Shown piece after piece: positions 32,932 through 42,169 of a DNA stretch of 51,271 nt; the stretch's first letter is position 1, and each line of letters starts with the position of its first letter. The DNA comes from Chitinophagaceae bacterium. GTDB taxonomy: Bacteria > Bacteroidota > Bacteroidia > Chitinophagales > Chitinophagaceae. The stretch covers positions 1-51,271 of the forward strand of contig CANBSH010000012.1 in NCBI GenBank assembly GCA_947372105.1, read 5' to 3'. Below the pieces are notes generated by a model, which was not told the origin of the DNA, made no database searches, and saw nothing but the letters and a program-made list of their open reading frames with translations. The translations under genes and the position numbers were made by a program.

Positions 32932-33846
32932 ATGAAATGGAATAAACAAAATAGCTGGGTAGATACTTTTTTATGGAGCAATCATTTTTATGGGCTTTGT
33001 GCTATTGCATTAGCAAGTGAAACTTCTTATACGCTCTTACAACATCCGTTAACATTTTTACAATTATGTTTTATTTATGTAAGCACCCTTTTATATTACA
33101 CTTATGCTTATGTGATAGCCTCTCAAAAAGCAATAATTTCCCCTAGAGTTATTTGGTATCAAACAAATAAAAATTATTTATTCATTCGACAATGTATTTT
33201 GGCTATTCTCATTGTTTATCTTGGTTTTTTTAAATTAAATATGGGGACTATTATTCTTTCATTGAGCCTCTCTAATAAGTTGATACTATGTAGTGCATTG
33301 GTTGTTTCTTTATTATACTATTCTCCTATGAAATCCTATCCCATCAAGGATTTACGCCATTGGGGCATTGTTAAAAGCCTAAGCATTGCTTGGGTTTGGG
33401 CTATTGTCACTGTCTTTATGCCTTTATTAATGAACTCATCTATTGAGCTCATTGTCAAAAGTTTTAGCGTGCTTTATTTCAGTCATATTTTTATTTTCAT
33501 TTTAATACTTGCTATTTTATTTGATAGTAAAGATGTAGAGAAAGATCAACTACAATCCACTCATACCATCGCATTAACATTAGGAATTAAAAAAATGATT
33601 CAACAAATCATATATCCTTTGTTGGCTTTGTATTGTATGTTACTTGTTGAAATGCGACAATTTTATTCACGACAAACTCTATTTGCAGTCGTATCCTGCA
33701 TCACCATTTTATATATCATATTCTTGTGTCGACGAATTCCAAAAATGAATTCGATGCGTCAAAATATTTTTTTGATTGACGGATCTATTTTTCTAAAAAC
33801 TATACTGGGCATAGCTTTAGCCTATTTTTATGGAAGTCATACTTAA
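32932..33846 (+). CDS. UbiA-like prenyltransferase-family membrane protein
   Basis: 304 residues, eight or nine membrane helices. The second UbiA Asp motif is present as FDSKDVEKDQ (D198, D201, D205; D-x-x-D-x-x-x-D), and LYYSPMKSYPIKDLRHWGIVKSL fits the preceding conserved loop. The first Asp-rich motif (usually N/D-x-x-x-D-x-x-x-D near residue 60) is not visible in YYTYAYVIASQK, so catalysis as in UbiA may be lost or changed. Its end overlaps the convergent YgiD-like gene by 30 bp. The target, a quinone or lipid head group, is unknown. Confidence 0.75.
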   Translation: MKWNKQNSWVDTFLWSNHFYGLCAIALASETSYTLLQHPLTFLQLCFIYVSTLLYYTYAYVIASQKAIISPRVIWYQTNKNYLFIRQCILAILIVYLGFFKLNMGTIILSLSLSNKLILCSALVVSLLYYSPMKSYPIKDLRHWGIVKSLSIAWVWAIVTVFMPLLMNSSIELIVKSFSVLYFSHIFIFILILAILFDSKDVEKDQLQSTHTIALTLGIKKMIQQIIYPLLALYCMLLVEMRQFYSRQTLFAVVSCITILYIIFLCRRIPKMNSMRQNIFLIDGSIFLKTILGIALAYFYGSHT

Positions 33847-34647
33847 GGAACCTGCTAATAATTTATCATTAAACAGTTCAATGGAATCTCCTTTATTTTG
33901 TAAACCTAAAGTGTACAATAAGGGTAAATAATGATCGGGTGAAGGAATGGCCAATTTAAAAGCACTTCCTTGTTCATGGTATTGTAGTAATGGATGATAA
34001 TTACACGTAAGTAAACATTCATTAATAGTTGCTCTAGCTTCTATAGCCCAATCATATCCATAATCGTCTTTATCAAAATTGGCCCAATCGATCATTCTTA
34101 AATTATGTATAATATTTCCACTTCCAACTACTAAGACTCCTTTATTGCGCAATTTTCTTAATTGTTGGGCTAATTCGTAGTGATAGGATGCTGGCTTTGT
34201 GTAATCAATACTTAATTGTATGACCGGAATATTCGCTTCGGGATATAAATGCTTAATGACACTCCAAGCGCCATGATCTAAACCCCATTTTTCATCCAGT
34301 TCTACCGTTTTTGGTTGCAAAAGTTGTTTTGTATAGGCCGCTAAGGATGGGTCCCCATGTGCTGGATAGTTCACCTCATATAAAGCGGGCGGAAATCCTG
34401 TAAAATCATGGATAGTTTTAGGCATTTCCATCGCAGTGACCATGGTTCCTTGGGTAAACCAATGGGCTGAAACACAAAGAATCGCCGAGGGAGTGGGGAT
34501 AGATTTGGATATATTTCTAAATCCTGCTACAAACTCATTTTCTTCAATGGCGTTCATTGGACTGCCATGCCCTAAGAATAAAGTTGGCATGGTGTCCACT
34601 AATTTTAAATCATGGGCCCAACTTGATAAGCCATTAAGATTATTCAT
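33817..34647 (-). CDS. ygiD: 4,5-DOPA-extradiol-dioxygenase-like protein (YgiD/LigB family)
   Basis: 276 residues of the LigB class III extradiol dioxygenase fold. Metal or acid-base histidines are at LFLGHGSPMNA (H27), SAHWFTQG (H62), DHGAW (H125) and SGNIIHNL (H181). The sequence MPTLFLGHGSPMNAIEENEF closely follows E. coli YgiD after a 19-residue N-terminal extension. Bacterial members open catechol rings such as L-DOPA, though physiological substrates are unclear. The gene is convergent with the UbiA-like gene and divergent from the efflux operon. Confidence 0.9.
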   Translation of the reverse strand: MNNLNGLSSWAHDLKLVDTMPTLFLGHGSPMNAIEENEFVAGFRNISKSIPTPSAILCVSAHWFTQGTMVTAMEMPKTIHDFTGFPPALYEVNYPAHGDPSLAAYTKQLLQPKTVELDEKWGLDHGAWSVIKHLYPEANIPVIQLSIDYTKPASYHYELAQQLRKLRNKGVLVVGSGNIIHNLRMIDWANFDKDDYGYDWAIEARATINECLLTCNYHPLLQYHEQGSAFKLAIPSPDHYLPLLYTLGLQNKGDSIELFNDKLLAGSLSMTSIKIG

Positions 34648-34723
34648 ATATCAAAATTAATATACTAAATCGTTGTTTTGCTGTAAATTCGCCACTTAAT
34701 TCGCAAATAAACTTTTTAATAAA

Positions 34724-35761
34724 ATGGAGTCACAAAAAATTAAAAAACAAGCTATTATCCGAAAAGTGGTTATTAGTATATTATTAGTAGTAGCCGTATA
34801 TTTTGGAGGTCGCAAAGTGGTCTTTTCTATCACCCATGAAACTACCGATAATGCTCAAATTGAAACTTCTATTGTCCCTGTAATTACCCGAATTGCCGGA
34901 TACGTGAAAACATTACAAGTAAAGGATTATGATTCTGTGAAGCAAAATCAATTGCTTGTGGAATTAGATGATGCCGAATTAAAAATGCAATTAGAAGAAC
35001 AAAAAGCAGATTTGGAACAAACTATCGCAGAAGTGTCTAATGCCAAAGCGCAACTAGAAAATGCTATCCTTTCTTTAAAAAATAATAAGGGTGTCATTGA
35101 TTTAAAAAATATCAGATTAAAAAAAGTAAGCACAGATTTATCTCGTGATCAAAATTTATTTAAAGAACAAGCCATTACAAAAAAGCAATTAGAAGAAAGC
35201 GAATACCAATTATCTGCTGCTACTCAGGAAGCTACGAATGCGCAAACTGAATATGCTACAGCGAATAATAGAATTGCCGTTTTAAAAGAAAATGTGAACA
35301 GAGCTTTGGCAATGATTGACATTAAGAAAACTAAAATAAAAGAAACAGAACTTAAATTATCTTATACTACCATTTCGGCGCCTAGTTCTGGAAGAATCGG
35401 AAAGAAAAATATTAGTATTGGACAATTTGTACAAGCAGGCACTCCTTTATTTTCTATTGTAAATGATAGCAGCTATTGGATAGTTGCGAATTTTAAAGAA
35501 AGTCAATTAGATGCTTTGTATGAAGGCAAAAAAGTAAAAATCAGAGTTGACGCATTCCCTGATTTAGATATAGAAGGTTCTATTGAAAGTTTAAGTGAAG
35601 CTACTGGTGCCAAATTTTCATTATTGCCTCCTGATAATTCTAGTGGAAACTTTATTAAAGTGACTCAACGTATTCCTGTAAAAATTGCGATTCAGCAACA
35701 ACCAGCGCTTAAAAATAAATTAAGAGCAGGCATGAGCGTATTTATCACCGTTGACAAATAG
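34724..35761 (+). CDS. emrA: HlyD/EmrA-type membrane fusion protein of a drug efflux pump
   Basis: 345 residues. One N-terminal membrane helix (about 13-30) precedes TDNAQIETSIVPVITRIAGYVKTLQVKDYDSVKQNQLLVELDD, the biotinyl-lipoyl-like half-motif. Two long coiled-coil helices (about 85-195) follow, then the second half (TTISAPSSGRIGKKNISIGQFVQAGTPLF) and a beta-barrel domain. This is the periplasmic adaptor linking the inner-membrane transporter to a TolC channel. The MFS gene starts 5 bp downstream and the TolC-type gene follows it. Confidence 0.92.
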   Translation: MESQKIKKQAIIRKVVISILLVVAVYFGGRKVVFSITHETTDNAQIETSIVPVITRIAGYVKTLQVKDYDSVKQNQLLVELDDAELKMQLEEQKADLEQTIAEVSNAKAQLENAILSLKNNKGVIDLKNIRLKKVSTDLSRDQNLFKEQAITKKQLEESEYQLSAATQEATNAQTEYATANNRIAVLKENVNRALAMIDIKKTKIKETELKLSYTTISAPSSGRIGKKNISIGQFVQAGTPLFSIVNDSSYWIVANFKESQLDALYEGKKVKIRVDAFPDLDIEGSIESLSEATGAKFSLLPPDNSSGNFIKVTQRIPVKIAIQQQPALKNKLRAGMSVFITVDK

Positions 35762-35766
35762 TATAC

Positions 35767-37344
35767 ATGGCAACGCCTAAAGGATTCGCTCAAGCAATCA
35801 TTGTTATCACGACTGTATCAGCTGCCATTATGGAGTTGATAGACACTTCTATTGTGAATGTGGCGCTAAATGATATTTCAGGAAGTTTAGGCGTGAGTAT
35901 TGAAGATGTGAGTTGGGTGATTACTGCTTATGCTATTGCCAATGTGATCATCATTCCTTTAACCGGATTTTTAGCAGAATATTTTGGCCGTAAAAATTAT
36001 TACATCGTTTCGATGATCATATTTACGGCTGCTTCTTATTTGTGTGGACAATCAGACAGTTTAATAGAACTCATTATATGGCGATTTGTACAAGGGATAG
36101 GAGGCGGAGCCCTATTATCCACTTCGCAAGCTATCTTATTTGATGCCTTTGAACCAAAGGATCGTCCTATGGCAGCGGGTTTATTTGGAATGGGAATTGT
36201 ATTAGGTCCCACTTTAGGCCCCACTTTAGGCGGTTGGATTATTGAACATAATAGTTGGCCACTTATATTTTTAATCAATATCCCCATCGGAATTATAGCT
36301 ACTTTTTTAGCTTTCACGTTTATTGATAAAAAGGAAGGAGAAGGAAAGGGGAAAGATGCTATTAAAATTGATTACACCGGTATTATGTTATTGATGGCGG
36401 GTATTGGTTGCTTACAATATGTATTAGAACGTGGAGAATCTGAAGAATGGTTTAATAGTGAAACCATTCGTTATTGTTCAGGAATTGCGTTTATTGGTTT
36501 GATTTCATTTGTTCTGTATGAATTAAATATCAAACAACCCGCGGTTAATTTAAGAGTCTTAAAAAATAGAAACTTAGCTTTTACTACCATATTTACTTTT
36601 GTAGCTGGCTTTGGTTTATTTACATCGGTATTTGTGTATCCCGTATTGGCTCAGAGAGTGATGGGTTTTACAGCCTTTGAAACAGGTATATCCTTATTAC
36701 CGCCTACTTTGGCTGGAGTCATCATGATGCCCATTATTGGTAAGCTCATGAGCAAGGGAGTAACGCCTATTCCATTTGTAATAGTAGGCTTTAGTTTGTT
36801 TTCGGTCTATGCATTTTATAGTGCTTCCATGCCGCCGGATGCAGGCAAATGGGATTTCTTTTGGCCCTTATTAATCAGAGCTTTTGGGATTTCAATGAGT
36901 CAATTACCCTTAATTAATCAAGCGGTAGTGGGACTGGCACCTAAGGATTATGCAGCTGGCATTTCTTTAAATAATATGATTCGTCAATTAGGGGGAGCAT
37001 TTGGAATTGCGATTGCTAATAATTATGTAGCTCAACAATATTTCAAACACCGTACTAATTTAGTATCTAATTTACCATCAGGCGGGGCTCAATGGAATGA
37101 ACGCGTGAATGCGATCTCGCAAGGTATTATTGCAAAAACTGGTGATGTACATGGCGCCACACAGCGTGCGTATAAAATGATTGATATGTCCGTGGACAGA
37201 CAGGCTTACTACTTGTCTTATTTAGATACTTTTAGATTAGTAGGTATCTTTTTTATAGTAGTGATTCCACTTGTAATGTTTTTGAGAGTTAAAAAAACGA
37301 CCGACCCTTCTGCCGCTGCAAAAGCTGCTGCAGAGGCACATTAA
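35767..37344 (+). CDS. emrB: DHA2 family drug:H+ antiporter (EmrB/QacA type)
   Basis: 525 residues with 14 predicted membrane helices. MELIDTSIVNVALNDISGSL (about 22-41) is motif D1 of the DHA2 group, LAEYFGRKNYY is motif A, and LGPTLGPTLGGWIIEHNSWPLIFLINIPIG is motif C with the following helix. It exports hydrophobic compounds using proton flow and, with the adaptor and TolC-like protein encoded on either side, spans both membranes. The C-terminal tail is Ala-rich (DPSAAAKAAAEAH). Confidence 0.93.
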   Translation: MATPKGFAQAIIVITTVSAAIMELIDTSIVNVALNDISGSLGVSIEDVSWVITAYAIANVIIIPLTGFLAEYFGRKNYYIVSMIIFTAASYLCGQSDSLIELIIWRFVQGIGGGALLSTSQAILFDAFEPKDRPMAAGLFGMGIVLGPTLGPTLGGWIIEHNSWPLIFLINIPIGIIATFLAFTFIDKKEGEGKGKDAIKIDYTGIMLLMAGIGCLQYVLERGESEEWFNSETIRYCSGIAFIGLISFVLYELNIKQPAVNLRVLKNRNLAFTTIFTFVAGFGLFTSVFVYPVLAQRVMGFTAFETGISLLPPTLAGVIMMPIIGKLMSKGVTPIPFVIVGFSLFSVYAFYSASMPPDAGKWDFFWPLLIRAFGISMSQLPLINQAVVGLAPKDYAAGISLNNMIRQLGGAFGIAIANNYVAQQYFKHRTNLVSNLPSGGAQWNERVNAISQGIIAKTGDVHGATQRAYKMIDMSVDRQAYYLSYLDTFRLVGIFFIVVIPLVMFLRVKKTTDPSAAAKAAAEAH

Positions 37345-37373
37345 ATAGGATTAAAGCAAATGCTTTTAAAAAA

Positions 37374-38666
37374 ATGAGTATGAAAAAAATTATTGTTATT
37401 CTGTTGATGACTGTTGCTATGTTTCAAAATAGTAATGCTCAAAATTTAGTCAATGGAGAATTGAGAAATTTAATGTTACAATCCTTAAATACTTTTTCTA
37501 AAGTGAAGGAAGTGCAACAGTCTGTGCAATTAGCAGAGGATAGATTAAAACTAACCGAACTCAATCAATATCCAGATGTCACATTGGATGCAAGCTATGC
37601 GTATGTAAAACCAAAGATTGAAGTGGCATTTGGAGAGAAAACATTTCAATTTGCTCCCGAGCATAATGTATCGGCAGCTGTGAATGCTAATTATACTTTA
37701 TTTGATTTTGGAAGATTAAAAGCCAACATTGAAAAATCTAAAAATGAATTACAAGCAGCGCATCATGTAGCAGAGCAATTGAAAGTGAGCTTGTTTACAC
37801 AAATTAGCCAGGTTTATTTTCAAGTAGTGTTTGCTAAAAAAGCCATTCAAATTCAAGAACAAGTATTACAATTATTAAATGAGAACAAATCTATTTTAGA
37901 AGCGCAATTAAAAAATGGAAATGCAATTCAATTAGATGTATTAACTATACAATCTAAAATTGATAATGAAATCAATAAAAAAATTGACTTAGAGACTAAT
38001 TTAAAAAAATTATTAAACTTATTAAATTACGCAACTGGTATTAATGCAGTAAAAGATGGTACGCTTCAAATTGCTTTAAAAAAATATACATTAGAAGAAG
38101 CCATACAATTAGCGGTTCAACATAATCCCACTTATGCAGTAGCAAAAGACAGAGTAGAGGTTTCTAAATCGGAAGTGGCAATTAGTAAATTAAGTGAAAA
38201 GCCCATCGTAGGTTTAAAAGCAAGCATGGGTTCTCGAAATGGATACCTGCCAGCGATTAGTGATCCAAGGTTTAATTATAATGCAGGTATTGGGTTTTCC
38301 TTCCCCTTGTTTAATGGAGGTAAAACCAAACAGCAAATCAAAATACAGGAACATAATTTGTCTTTAACTGAAACCAATGTAAGTTCATTACTTTCTGAAC
38401 TAGAAAAAGATATTACAGCCGCACTGATTGATATTGAAAGCAATGAAAAAAGAATTAAGAATGCTGCGACTCAAATTGAACAAGCTGCTTTAGCTCAAAA
38501 ATTAAGTGTGAGCAAATTGAAAAATGGTACAGCGACTCCATTGGAAATTACTTCCACCAACGCCGATTATCAACGTGCTTTATTAAATCAATTACAATAT
38601 CAATTTCAATTATGCAATGCACAATTAGAATTGATTAAGTTAACCGGAATTAATTTAATTGACTAA
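37374..38666 (+). CDS. TolC-family outer membrane efflux protein
   Basis: 430 residues; the ATG at 37380 (MKKIIVIL) is an alternative start. A signal peptide ends near NAQN. Two outer membrane efflux repeats follow, each a long amphipathic helical hairpin with a short beta segment (for example YTLFDFGRLKANIEKSKNELQAA and FSFPLFNGGKTKQQIKIQEHNL). It forms the trimeric channel of the tripartite pump encoded with the adaptor and DHA2 transporter. The stop overlaps the end of the convergent NIPSNAP gene by 4 bp. Confidence 0.92.
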   Translation: MSMKKIIVILLMTVAMFQNSNAQNLVNGELRNLMLQSLNTFSKVKEVQQSVQLAEDRLKLTELNQYPDVTLDASYAYVKPKIEVAFGEKTFQFAPEHNVSAAVNANYTLFDFGRLKANIEKSKNELQAAHHVAEQLKVSLFTQISQVYFQVVFAKKAIQIQEQVLQLLNENKSILEAQLKNGNAIQLDVLTIQSKIDNEINKKIDLETNLKKLLNLLNYATGINAVKDGTLQIALKKYTLEEAIQLAVQHNPTYAVAKDRVEVSKSEVAISKLSEKPIVGLKASMGSRNGYLPAISDPRFNYNAGIGFSFPLFNGGKTKQQIKIQEHNLSLTETNVSSLLSELEKDITAALIDIESNEKRIKNAATQIEQAALAQKLSVSKLKNGTATPLEITSTNADYQRALLNQLQYQFQLCNAQLELIKLTGINLID

Positions 38667-39445
38667 AAGTCGCCGTAAGCTTTAGCTTTCATTAAGATCG
38701 TCTCGTTTTTGCTTACTGTTTTCAAATATTCTGGAGCTGCAGATAATTTTTTCCATTCAGGATCACTTTGAAAAGTTTTCCAATGAGCGTCTCTGTCTGC
38801 CATATTTTTAAAGCTGGTCATATAAATTAAATTGGGCGTACGTGCACCTGTAATAGCTTTGGAATAAAAAATAGCATTAAAATTTAATCTTTTAAATAAA
38901 GCAATTTCCCCGCCTTCATTAAACATATGTACTTTTCTTAAGTGCATATCTTCTGTTGCGCTTTCGTAACTACGATATTCAAAAATTTTGTCTGAAGATT
39001 TTACTAAATCAGATTTTGTTTCATACTGAGGCTGCATTTTGAAGGCCTTTGTTAAAATACTTTCAATTCTGTTATAAGGCAAGCTACTATCTTTATTATC
39101 TAAATGTATTAAAGCATCTTCTCCCATGGGATCTATTTTTTCAATGCTTGCTTCTAATTGATCTAACTGTTGTAATGACTTTAAAGGAATCCAAACAAAA
39201 ATGCGCTTATCACTACTTGTGTCGTTTCCAATAGGAGCAAAGACGCCTACTTTTTTGATGCCAGATTGATGTAAGAAAGGCAAATAAGTATTTTCTAAAT
39301 ACTGATCAATATGATTTAGTTGTTCTGCCGAACTACAGTGGTACACCTTAATCCAATAATAATCTCGAGGAGTAGCCGCTTTAGTGGGAAGATAAGTCGC
39401 TGCCAATAGACAGGTTGCCAAGAAGATAAAAAGATACTTTTTCAT
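38663..39445 (-). CDS. Exported NIPSNAP family protein
   Basis: 260 residues with a signal peptide ending near TKAA (residue 24). Two dimeric alpha/beta-barrel-like modules follow: YYWIKVYHCSSAEQLNHIDQYLENTYLPFL at 29-58, and FEYRSYESATEDMHLRKVHMFNEGGEIALFKRLNFNAIFYSKAITGARTPNLIYMTSFKNMADRD from about 154. The second matches the NIPSNAP domain. The biochemical role of exported bacterial NIPSNAP proteins is not known. The gene is monocistronic, divergent from the FucP-like gene. Confidence 0.85.
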   Translation of the reverse strand: MKKYLFIFLATCLLAATYLPTKAATPRDYYWIKVYHCSSAEQLNHIDQYLENTYLPFLHQSGIKKVGVFAPIGNDTSSDKRIFVWIPLKSLQQLDQLEASIEKIDPMGEDALIHLDNKDSSLPYNRIESILTKAFKMQPQYETKSDLVKSSDKIFEYRSYESATEDMHLRKVHMFNEGGEIALFKRLNFNAIFYSKAITGARTPNLIYMTSFKNMADRDAHWKTFQSDPEWKKLSAAPEYLKTVSKNETILMKAKAYGDF

Positions 39446-39570
39446 AAGATAGAATTCGTTAAATGTGATTTCAAATGTAGGCCATAATTAAAATTTCCAA
39501 TCATTTTTTCATAGAATCTTCTTTATTTATCATTTTGAAGAATTATATTTAATTATAATTTGATCATGCT

Positions 39571-40812
39571 ATGCAAAAAACTAAACAAGACATTCTGCCT
39601 TTTATATTAGTAACCTGTTTATTTTTCCTTTGGGGCTTTGCCCATAACCTAGATCCCATATTAATTCCTCATTTAAAAAAGTCGTTCACACTTACCACGA
39701 CGCAATCTACTTTAGTAGACTCTTCGGTGTTTATAGCCTATTTTATGATGGCCTTACCTGCGGGATATATTATGAAAAGATGGGGGTATAAAATGGGAAT
39801 TATCACAGGTTTATTATTATTTGCAGTGGGATCATTTTTATTTGTACCAGCGGCGAATCATCAATCCTATAATTATTTTTTAATAGCCCTTTTTGTAATT
39901 GCTTGCGGGTTAACTATTTTAGAAACTGCAGCTAATCCCTATGCTTCAGCATTAGGCGATCCTGCTACTTCCACTCAAAGATTAAATTTAGCACAATCCT
40001 TCAATGGCTTAGCAGTGGCATTAGCACCCGCTATTGGAGCAAGAGTGATCTTAACAAAAGGATATTCAGATACTGAATTAAGCACAATGACCGAATCGGT
40101 GCGTAAAGTGGCTTTGGCAACTGAAGCGTATACCGTAAAAACGCCTTATACCATTTTAGGAATTGTTTTATTAGTGATTGCTATATTATTTTACTTTATT
40201 CAACTTCCCGATTTAAGATCGAAAAATGAATCCAGCGAAACGCCTTCCTTATTAAAAACCTTTAGACACGCCCACTTAAGTTGGGCAGTAGTGGCGCAAT
40301 TTTTTTATGTAGGAGCGCAGGTTTGTGTTTTAAGCTTATTCATATTATACGCCACTCATTCTGCGGGGATCACGGAAGTGCAAGCTGCAGATTATTTAAG
40401 TATAGGAGGCGTCGCTTTTTTAATAGGTCGTTTTTTAGGAACCTTTTTAATGAAATATATAAAACCAGCTACCTTACTTACTATATATGCATTGTTTTCT
40501 GCAGCCTTATGTGTATTAGCAATCATGGCTAGTGGAATGATTACTATTTATGCATTAATTGGTATTTGCTTTTTTATGTCTATCATGTTCCCTACTATAT
40601 TTTCATTAGGCATAAAAAATTTAGGCACTGATACCGAAATGGCGAGTAGTTTGATTGTGATGTCTATTGTGGGTGGGGCTATCTTACCCAGAATTTTTGG
40701 GTTTATCACAGACAGTACGGGCAATATTAACTTAGGTTATTTTGTTCCTTTGATCGCTTTTTTAGTAGTCGCTTTTTTTGGCTGGAAGGGGTGTAAAGTA
40801 AAAAATGAGTGA
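39571..40812 (+). CDS. fucP: Sugar:H+ symporter, FucP-type MFS
   Basis: 413 residues with 12 membrane helices. LPFILVTCLFFLWGFAHNLDPILIPHLKKSF (about 9-39) carries the FucP N-terminal motif with the Trp-Gly-x-x-x-x-x-(N/L)-D pattern. LPAGYIMKRWGYKMGI is motif A and LETAANPYASALG is typical of the fucose permease group. It imports L-fucose or another neutral sugar with a proton. No sugar-degradation genes are adjacent. It ends 14 bp from the convergent NhaD gene. Confidence 0.9.
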   Translation: MQKTKQDILPFILVTCLFFLWGFAHNLDPILIPHLKKSFTLTTTQSTLVDSSVFIAYFMMALPAGYIMKRWGYKMGIITGLLLFAVGSFLFVPAANHQSYNYFLIALFVIACGLTILETAANPYASALGDPATSTQRLNLAQSFNGLAVALAPAIGARVILTKGYSDTELSTMTESVRKVALATEAYTVKTPYTILGIVLLVIAILFYFIQLPDLRSKNESSETPSLLKTFRHAHLSWAVVAQFFYVGAQVCVLSLFILYATHSAGITEVQAADYLSIGGVAFLIGRFLGTFLMKYIKPATLLTIYALFSAALCVLAIMASGMITIYALIGICFFMSIMFPTIFSLGIKNLGTDTEMASSLIVMSIVGGAILPRIFGFITDSTGNINLGYFVPLIAFLVVAFFGWKGCKVKNE

Positions 40813-40826
40813 TATTAATGACTTAT

Positions 40827-42149
40827 CTAAAATTGTTGCTGTAACAAAAACATAAGCATACCACTTAAGAATCCAATAAGTGCCATCCAACTTATATTTT
40901 TGAGGTACCACCCGAAACTTATTTTTTCAAGCCCCATCACCATCACACCAGCGGCAGATCCAATGATTAAACAAGACCCCCCTGTTCCCGCACAATAGCT
41001 TAATAATTCCCAAAATATATGATTCGTTGGTAATTGAACTAATGGATACATATTTTGAACGCCTGCTACCAATGGAATATTATCAAGTATTGCCGATAAA
41101 AGACCAATGCTGCCTGTTAAAACATAAACATTGTGTACGTAATGATCTAAGCCTAAAGCTATTTGTGATAAAATGCCTGTGACTTGTAATGCTGCCACAG
41201 AAAGTAAAATCCCAATAAAAAAAAGCATACTAGGTACATCTATTTTTTGCAATGCTTGTTGTGCCGATAAATGATCTTTTTCAGATTCCGTTTTTTGATG
41301 ATGTAATAATTCTGTCGTAATCCACATAATGCTTAAGCAAAATAACATACCTAAATAGGGCGGTAGATGTGTAAAAAAATGAAAAACAGGTATTGCAATA
41401 AAGCAACCTAATCCAAGAAATAATATGACATTTCGTTCATTGGACGATGCTTTTGAAGAGGATATATTTTTTATAATATTATTTTCTAAAATATGATTGT
41501 TGGAACTATCATGTAAATGATTAGATGATATTGTAATCTTACTATCTCTTAATTTATAACTAATGATACAAGTGGGAATCGCCATGCAAATAAAACTTGC
41601 TAAAAAAGTTTGGTGCATAATATTCAAACTGGTTATTTGACCCCCCATCCATAGCATGGTAGTAGTCACATCACCAATGGGACTCCATGCCCCACCTGCA
41701 TTAGCGGCAATGATCACCAAGCCAAATAAATACCATTTTGCTTTTTTATCTTCTGATACTTTATTGATAATTGAAACCATTACTATGGCGGTAGTCAAAT
41801 TATCTAATATTGCAGACAAGAAAAAAGTAATAATTGCGATCTTCCATATTAATAAAATCGGCCGATCCGTTTTGATTTTTTCTGCTATTACTTGAAATCC
41901 GTCATGCGCGTCAATAATTTCTACAATAGTCATAGCGCCAAGTAAAAAAAATACCAATTCGCTAATCGCTATTAAATGAATTTGTAAATCATTTAAAATA
42001 TTTTGTACTAAAAAAGCTTGCGTAGCGATGATGCCCCAGCTTAATGCTCCCATGAAAAGCGCTGTTGCTGCTTTATTGACACGAATTTTATTTTCTAATA
42101 TAATCGCAAGATATCCTAGAATAAAAATTACAATAATAATGTCTGACAT
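40827..42149 (-). CDS. nhaD: NhaD-type Na+/H+ antiporter
   Basis: 440 residues, about 12 membrane helices. ENKIRVNKAATALFMGALSWGI, ELVFFLLGAMTIVEIIDAHDGF, FFLSAILDNLTTAIVMV and AANAGGAWSPIGDVTTTMLWMGG are hallmark segments of the NhaD/ion-transporter superfamily. Asp and Asn residues in SAILDNLT and the repeat LSAILDNIPLVAG form the inverted-repeat ion sites. It extrudes Na+ in exchange for H+. It starts 20 bp after the amidohydrolase stop, so the two may share a transcript. Confidence 0.93.
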   Translation of the reverse strand: MSDIIIVIFILGYLAIILENKIRVNKAATALFMGALSWGIIATQAFLVQNILNDLQIHLIAISELVFFLLGAMTIVEIIDAHDGFQVIAEKIKTDRPILLIWKIAIITFFLSAILDNLTTAIVMVSIINKVSEDKKAKWYLFGLVIIAANAGGAWSPIGDVTTTMLWMGGQITSLNIMHQTFLASFICMAIPTCIISYKLRDSKITISSNHLHDSSNNHILENNIIKNISSSKASSNERNVILFLGLGCFIAIPVFHFFTHLPPYLGMLFCLSIMWITTELLHHQKTESEKDHLSAQQALQKIDVPSMLFFIGILLSVAALQVTGILSQIALGLDHYVHNVYVLTGSIGLLSAILDNIPLVAGVQNMYPLVQLPTNHIFWELLSYCAGTGGSCLIIGSAAGVMVMGLEKISFGWYLKNISWMALIGFLSGMLMFLLQQQF

Positions 42150-42169
42150 GAGCGCAATTAAATAACGAA

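Noticed and set aside
34652-34659. Minus-strand TAATTTTG box matching the Bacteroidota -7 consensus before ygiD.
   Set aside because: It lies only 5 bases before the ATG at 34647, so transcription would begin inside the gene.
37352-37372. AAAGC-AAAT-GCTTT hairpin followed by A/T between the efflux MFS and TolC genes.
   Set aside because: Only a five-base stem with no T run on the plus strand; the genes clearly form one operon.
39534-39562. TTTG...TATAATTTG pair before the FucP-like gene as a promoter.
   Set aside because: The spacing within the -7 box is wrong and the start site would fall at the start codon.
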